Assembly (NCBI GenBank): GCA_016185145.1
Contig: JACPOB010000004.1
Location: 1-36,799, forward strand
Origin: Rhodospirillales bacterium
Lineage (GTDB): Bacteria > Pseudomonadota > Alphaproteobacteria > Reyranellales > Reyranellaceae
Direction: 5' to 3'
DNA: 36,799 nt
Shown in pieces: positions 33,194-36,799 of the stretch. Each line of letters opens with the position of its first letter. The stretch's first letter is position 1. Made by a program: the position numbers and the translations under genes. The notes below the pieces were generated by a model that was not told the origin of the DNA, ran no database searches, and was given only the letters and a program-made list of their open reading frames with translations.

Positions 33194-33298
33194 TTTGCCG
33201 ACTCTCAGTTCCTATCGGAGCGGCAATTGCCAACAGGAGGCAAACTGGGAAGAATCCGTCATTCCATTCCCTAGCGCCGCTGCACGAGAGGTCGAACG

Positions 33299-35566
33299 AT
33301 GGCGAAGCGTGAGGTTCCGGGCGTCCACCGCTACGACGCACCGGCGGGCGGCTGGGGCGCGCTGCGGGCCACCGCGCGCGCCGTCGCCGAGCAGATGCAG
33401 GTGGCCGAAGCCCCGGCGCTGCTGCTGGAGATGAACAAGCCGGATGGCTTTGACTGCCCAGGCTGCGCCTGGCCGGACAAGAAGCACACCTCCACCTTCC
33501 AGTTCTGCGAGAACGGCGCCAAGGCCGTCACCTGGGAGGCGACGAAGAAGCGCGTTACCCCCGACTTCTTCGCCACGCACACGGTCACGGCGCTGTTGCA
33601 GCAGAGCGACTACGAGCTCGAGAACCACGGCCGCATCACCCACCCGATGGCCTATGACCCGGCGAGCGATACCTACCGCCCCATCGGCTGGAACGACGCC
33701 TTTGCCCGGATCGGCGCGGCGCTGCGCGGTCTGCCCGACCCGAACATGGTGGAGTTCTACACCTCCGGCCGCGCCTCGAACGAGGCGGCGTTCCTGTTCA
33801 ATATCTTCGCCCGCGAATACGGCACCAACAATTTCCCCGACTGCTCCAACATGTGCCACGAGGCGACCAGCGTCGGCCTGCCGCAAGCGATCGGCATCGG
33901 GAAGGGCACCGTCTCGCTGGAGGATTTCGATCACTGCGACCTGATCATCGCGATGGGCCACAATCCCGGCACCAACCATCCGCGCATGATGGGGACACTG
34001 CATGAATGCGCCCGCCGTGGCGTGCCGATCATCGTCTTCAATCCGCTGAAGGAGCGGGCGCTGGAACGCTTCGCCGACCCGCAGAACCCGGTGGAGATGA
34101 TGAGCTTCAGCGCCACTCCGATCGCCTCGACCTATCACCAGGTCAAGGTCGGTGGTGACGCTGCGGCGCTGAAAGGCATCATGAAGGCCGTCGTCGCTCG
34201 TGCCGATGCCGGCGAGGATGTGCTGGACCGCGACTTCATTGCCGCCCACACGAACGGGTTCGAGGCTTTCGCCGAGGATCTGCGCCGGACCCCGTGGGAA
34301 GCGATCGAGGCCGCCTGCGGTCTGACCCGCAGTGCGCTCGACGGGGTGGCCGACGCCTATATCCGCTCCAACGCCACCATCGTCACCTACGGCATGGGCA
34401 TCACCCAGCACGAGAAGGGGACGCAAAACGTGCAGCAGATCGCGTCCCTGCTGCTGCTGCGTGGCAATTTCGGCAAGTCCGGCGCCGGCATCTGTCCCCT
34501 GCGCGGCCATTCCAACGTGCAGGGCAACCGCACCGTCGGCATCACCGAGAAACCCGACCCGGTGATGTTCGCCAATGTGGAGAAGGCATTCGGATTCCGC
34601 CCGCCGCCGCATCACGGCCACGACGCGGTCAACGCGATGAAGGCGATGGTCGACGGACGGGCCCGCGTCCTGGTCTGCCTGGGCGGCAATTTCTCGATCG
34701 CGCTGCCCGACACCGACCTGAGCTATCGGGGCATGCGCAACCTCGATCTGGCGGTGCATCTGAACACCAAGCTGAACCGCTCGCATCTGCTGATCGGCAA
34801 GGAGTCGATCATCCTGCCCGTGCTCGGCCGAACAGAGCGCGACATGCAGGCGACCGGCGCGCAGTCGGTGACGGTCGAGGACTCGATGTCGATGGTGCAC
34901 GCCTCCCGCGGCAAGCTGGAGCCGGCTTCGGAGTACCTGCGTTCCGAGCCGGCGATCATCGCCGGCATCGCCGTCGCGACCCTGCCGGACAGCAAGGTCG
35001 ACTGGCAGGGGCTGATCGCCGACTACGACCTGATCCGCGACAAGATCGAGGCCGTCTATCCCGATTTCCGCGACTACAACGCGCGCATCCGCCATCCGGG
35101 CGGCTTCCGCCTGCCGCTAGGCCCGACCGAGCGGGTCTGGCGCACCAGGTCCGGCAAGGCCGTGTTCATGCCCTTCACCGGACTGGAGGAGGACCCGGCA
35201 CTGACCGGGGCGGATGTGCTGAAGCTGACCACGCTGCGCAGCCATGACCAGTACAACACGACCATCTACGGCCTCGATGACCGTTATCGCGGCGTGTTCG
35301 GGCGGCGGGACGTGCTGTTCATCAACGAGCAGGACCTGGCGACGCAGAACCTCGAACACGGCGACCTGGTCGAGATCGTCTCCGCCATTCCCAGCCACGC
35401 GGACAGGCGCATCCGCCTGACCGCGGTCGCGCACGACATCGCCGTCGGCTCGGTCGGCGCCTACTACCCGGAGGCGAATAACCTCTGTCCGCTGGCCTAC
35501 CACGACCCGCAGAGTGGTACGCCGTCCTATAAATCCTTGCCCGTCCGTCTGCAGAAGGTCGCGTAG
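33299..35566 (+). CDS. FdhF/YdeP-family molybdopterin oxidoreductase
   Basis: A 755-residue molybdopterin-guanine-dinucleotide enzyme of the FdhF/YdeP group. The N-terminal iron-sulfur region is GFDCPGCAWPD plus QFCENGAKAV (Cys53, Cys56, Cys70); only three cysteines are apparent. The molybdenum ligand position is SNMCHEATSVGL (Cys186), where formate dehydrogenase H has selenocysteine. Further family blocks are LIIAMGHNPGTNHPRMM, YGMGITQHEKGTQNVQQI, LLLLRGNFGKSGAG and the C-terminal MGD domain with RGVFGRRDVLFINEQD. No Tat signal, so it is cytoplasmic. YdeP-type proteins are poorly understood (acid resistance in E. coli). No fdhD or electron-transfer partner gene is beside it. Confidence 0.9.
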   Translation: MAKREVPGVHRYDAPAGGWGALRATARAVAEQMQVAEAPALLLEMNKPDGFDCPGCAWPDKKHTSTFQFCENGAKAVTWEATKKRVTPDFFATHTVTALLQQSDYELENHGRITHPMAYDPASDTYRPIGWNDAFARIGAALRGLPDPNMVEFYTSGRASNEAAFLFNIFAREYGTNNFPDCSNMCHEATSVGLPQAIGIGKGTVSLEDFDHCDLIIAMGHNPGTNHPRMMGTLHECARRGVPIIVFNPLKERALERFADPQNPVEMMSFSATPIASTYHQVKVGGDAAALKGIMKAVVARADAGEDVLDRDFIAAHTNGFEAFAEDLRRTPWEAIEAACGLTRSALDGVADAYIRSNATIVTYGMGITQHEKGTQNVQQIASLLLLRGNFGKSGAGICPLRGHSNVQGNRTVGITEKPDPVMFANVEKAFGFRPPPHHGHDAVNAMKAMVDGRARVLVCLGGNFSIALPDTDLSYRGMRNLDLAVHLNTKLNRSHLLIGKESIILPVLGRTERDMQATGAQSVTVEDSMSMVHASRGKLEPASEYLRSEPAIIAGIAVATLPDSKVDWQGLIADYDLIRDKIEAVYPDFRDYNARIRHPGGFRLPLGPTERVWRTRSGKAVFMPFTGLEEDPALTGADVLKLTTLRSHDQYNTTIYGLDDRYRGVFGRRDVLFINEQDLATQNLEHGDLVEIVSAIPSHADRRIRLTAVAHDIAVGSVGAYYPEANNLCPLAYHDPQSGTPSYKSLPVRLQKVA

Positions 35567-35615
35567 GTGCGCAGCCTGACCGCCGCGCGATTCCCGTCGG
35601 GTGAGTGCAGGTCTT

Positions 35616-35834
35616 TCACCGATCGGGGAAATGCTGATGGTTCTCGTGCTGGTCGGGGAAATGCTTCTTGAACGCCGCCGCGCACATGGCGCCGGTGCCG
35701 CCGCGCTTGGTCAGCTCGTCGATGATCTCCTCCAGCACCGTCACCAGGTCGACGGCCGACTTGCTGGTCATGGTCTCGCCCACCGCCGCCGCCAGGGTGG
35801 CGGCGACCATGACGTCGTTGTCGCTCAGTCTCAC
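35616..35834 (-). CDS. Small conserved protein of unknown function
   Basis: A 72-residue protein starting at GTG 35834 (RLSDNDVMVAATLAAAVGET), with an amphipathic helix EIIDELTKRGG and a His-rich tail AFKKHFPDQHENHQHFPDR that contains two HFPD units. GGGGG lies upstream on the minus strand. I do not recognise a characterised family. Its last 30 codons recur, diverged and truncated, at 21219-21311 in the same orientation, which shows that the sequence has been copied or split by recombination. Confidence 0.6.
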   Translation of the reverse strand: MRLSDNDVMVAATLAAAVGETMTSKSAVDLVTVLEEIIDELTKRGGTGAMCAAAFKKHFPDQHENHQHFPDR

Positions 35835-35904
35835 GAGATTGCCCCCAAAGTTTGTGTTGCAGAGGCAATGGTGGCAGGCTGATCGGTGGACGTCGAGTCG
35901 CCAC

Positions 35905-36243
35905 ATGGCCGCAAACGCTTCAGCCCATGATCTGTCGAGCCTGCAGCAGCGGGCGCTCGCGCTGGAGAGCCACGCCGAGGCCAAGGCGCACGCCTACCGG
36001 CGCGCGACCTGGATGCGGTTCGTGGGCGTGTTCTTTCCAATTCCGTTCGTGGTCGTCCTGCTGCGCCTCGAGATGGCGGCATGGACCTATTACGTCTGGG
36101 GCGCGTTGATCGTGCTGGGCGGTGCGGTGCTGTACGTGATCGATACCGCCGCCTCGACCAGGGTGGATGAAGCAGTCGAGGCGGCGGCTACGGCGCGAAA
36201 AGCCTACGAAGAAGCGGCGGGGGGTGGGATTACGCCGCCATAG
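35905..36243 (+). CDS. Small membrane protein with two helices and coiled-coil flanks
   Basis: A 112-residue protein. A helical N-terminus (LSSLQQRALALESHAEAKAH) leads to two adjacent membrane segments (FVGVFFPIPFVVVLLRL and YYVWGALIVLGGAVLYVI), followed by a charged alanine-rich helix (VDEAVEAAATARKAYEEAAG). No family recognised. The frame is open upstream to 35668, antisense to the small-protein gene; the ATG at 35905 is the sensible start. Its 3' end overlaps the convergent globin gene by 14 bases. Confidence 0.6.
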   Translation: MAANASAHDLSSLQQRALALESHAEAKAHAYRRATWMRFVGVFFPIPFVVVLLRLEMAAWTYYVWGALIVLGGAVLYVIDTAASTRVDEAVEAAATARKAYEEAAGGGITPP

Positions 36244-36652
36244 GCTTTTCGTTGGCCGCGTTCATCATCGTCGTTGAGAGGACGATATAGGTGGTCGCCC
36301 AGGCATCCTTGACCTCGGGCGTGAAGGCCTCGCCCAGGCCCTTTTCCAGGGTCCACAGCAGCGCCGAGCCGACCGATGCGTAGTGCCGGGCATTCACGCC
36401 GTAGCCGCCGTGGCGGCGGCCGAGCGCCTGCACGGCGGGCATCAGGGTATCGAGATGGCTGAGGCCCGCGACCGCCGTGCCCAGCATGGCCATCAGCTTC
36501 TTCTTCTGCTCGCTGAGGTCGTCGGGGAACATGGCGCGGACCTGTGGGGCGATCTCGAACAGGCGGCCGTAGAACAGATCGGCGGCGGTGGCGGCGATCG
36601 GAGCGACCTGGGAGAAGGTCGTCTGCACCAGCTTGATCTGGTTGGGGGTCAT
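36230..36652 (-). CDS. Single-domain globin (Vitreoscilla-type bacterial haemoglobin)
   Basis: A 140-residue three-over-three globin without a reductase domain. Key residues are in place: Tyr28 (B10) in LFYGRLFE, Phe42 (CD1) in RAMFPDD, Gln49 (E7) in LSEQKKKLM and the proximal His81 (F8) in LGRRHGGYGV. The C-terminal SALLWTLEKGLGEAFTPEV matches Vitreoscilla haemoglobin and flavohaemoglobin globin domains. Likely roles are oxygen delivery or nitric-oxide handling in the cytoplasm. The start at 36652 follows GAGGAT. The frame stays open to the window edge, but the upstream part is proline- and charge-rich and not globin-like. Confidence 0.9.
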   Translation of the reverse strand: MTPNQIKLVQTTFSQVAPIAATAADLFYGRLFEIAPQVRAMFPDDLSEQKKKLMAMLGTAVAGLSHLDTLMPAVQALGRRHGGYGVNARHYASVGSALLWTLEKGLGEAFTPEVKDAWATTYIVLSTTMMNAANEKPMAA

Positions 36653-36799
36653 GACGGGATCCTCGGCGGAGGGTTTCGTGTTGGCCGAGGGTGTACGCGG
36701 GGCCTGTCTCGTTGTGATGTCGTGTCCGGAGGGAATCGTATCGCCTGTGTCGCGACTCTTCTCTTCCTCTTCCGGACCGCGCGCTTCCAGCGCGCGCAA
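36653..36799. other. Upstream region of the globin gene
   Basis: No gene recognised. I looked for FNR-type (TTGAT-N4-ATCAA) and similar symmetric sites and found none convincing before the window ends. Confidence 0.3.

Noticed and set aside
1..36799. CRISPR arrays, rRNA genes, riboswitches
   Set aside because: No regularly spaced short repeats, rRNA-like sequence or recognisable riboswitch aptamer was seen on either strand.

Overview
The window looks like a GC-rich alphaproteobacterial chromosome segment (Rhizobiales or Rhodospirillales type; genus not determinable here). The evidence is the high third-position GC, the Dpp-, Liv- and Rieske-type catabolic gene families, a MocR regulator and scattered IS66/IS256 debris. 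It alternates between tidy operons and heavily eroded mobile-element scar tissue.

1-10.2 kb, scar region. An IS66 right end runs off the left edge. Two 148-bp direct repeats (1153-1300 and 9840-9987, about 80% identical without gaps) both end in the same 23 bases resembling a tRNA 3' end, and they bracket about 8.5 kb. Inside are intact genes (a TetR regulator with a perfect operator and its CocE/NonD hydrolase, a MocR regulator, a quinone-oxidoreductase-like MDR protein, a nitroreductase) and wrecks (MFS tail, SRAP/YedK, S1/P1 nuclease, 5'-truncated IS256 transposase). A frameshifted tyrosine-recombinase C-terminus lies just outside the second repeat.

10.4-18.1 kb, uptake operon. A DeoR/GlpR-like regulator with a large palindromic promoter element precedes a five-gene peptide/nickel-type ABC transporter in the unusual order SBP, ATPase, ATPase, permease, permease. 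A glycerophosphodiester phosphodiesterase and a NagD-type HAD phosphatase follow. The set suggests import of glycerophosphodiesters, release of glycerol-3-phosphate and its dephosphorylation or control. A PAP2-family membrane protein and an MFS transporter come next.

21.2-31.6 kb, catabolic operon. On the minus strand: Rieske ferredoxin, Rieske oxygenase alpha subunit, complete Liv-type ABC importer (SBP, LivH, LivM, LivG, LivF), a NicX-like ring-opening dioxygenase and an alpha/beta hydrolase. A ferredoxin reductase is divergent and a GntR/FCD regulator is convergent with it. Two inverted copies of a 16-bp operator-like element lie in the divergent promoter region. The gene set looks like a self-contained route for an imported (probably N-heterocyclic) aromatic acid: import, Rieske hydroxylation, NicX-type cleavage, hydrolysis. 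The substrate is inferred, not proven.

31.6-36.8 kb. An integrase remnant in lower-GC DNA, a bicupin related to gentisate dioxygenases, an FdhF/YdeP-type molybdenum oxidoreductase, a conserved small protein whose truncated second copy abuts the catabolic operon at 21.2 kb, a small membrane protein, and a single-domain globin.
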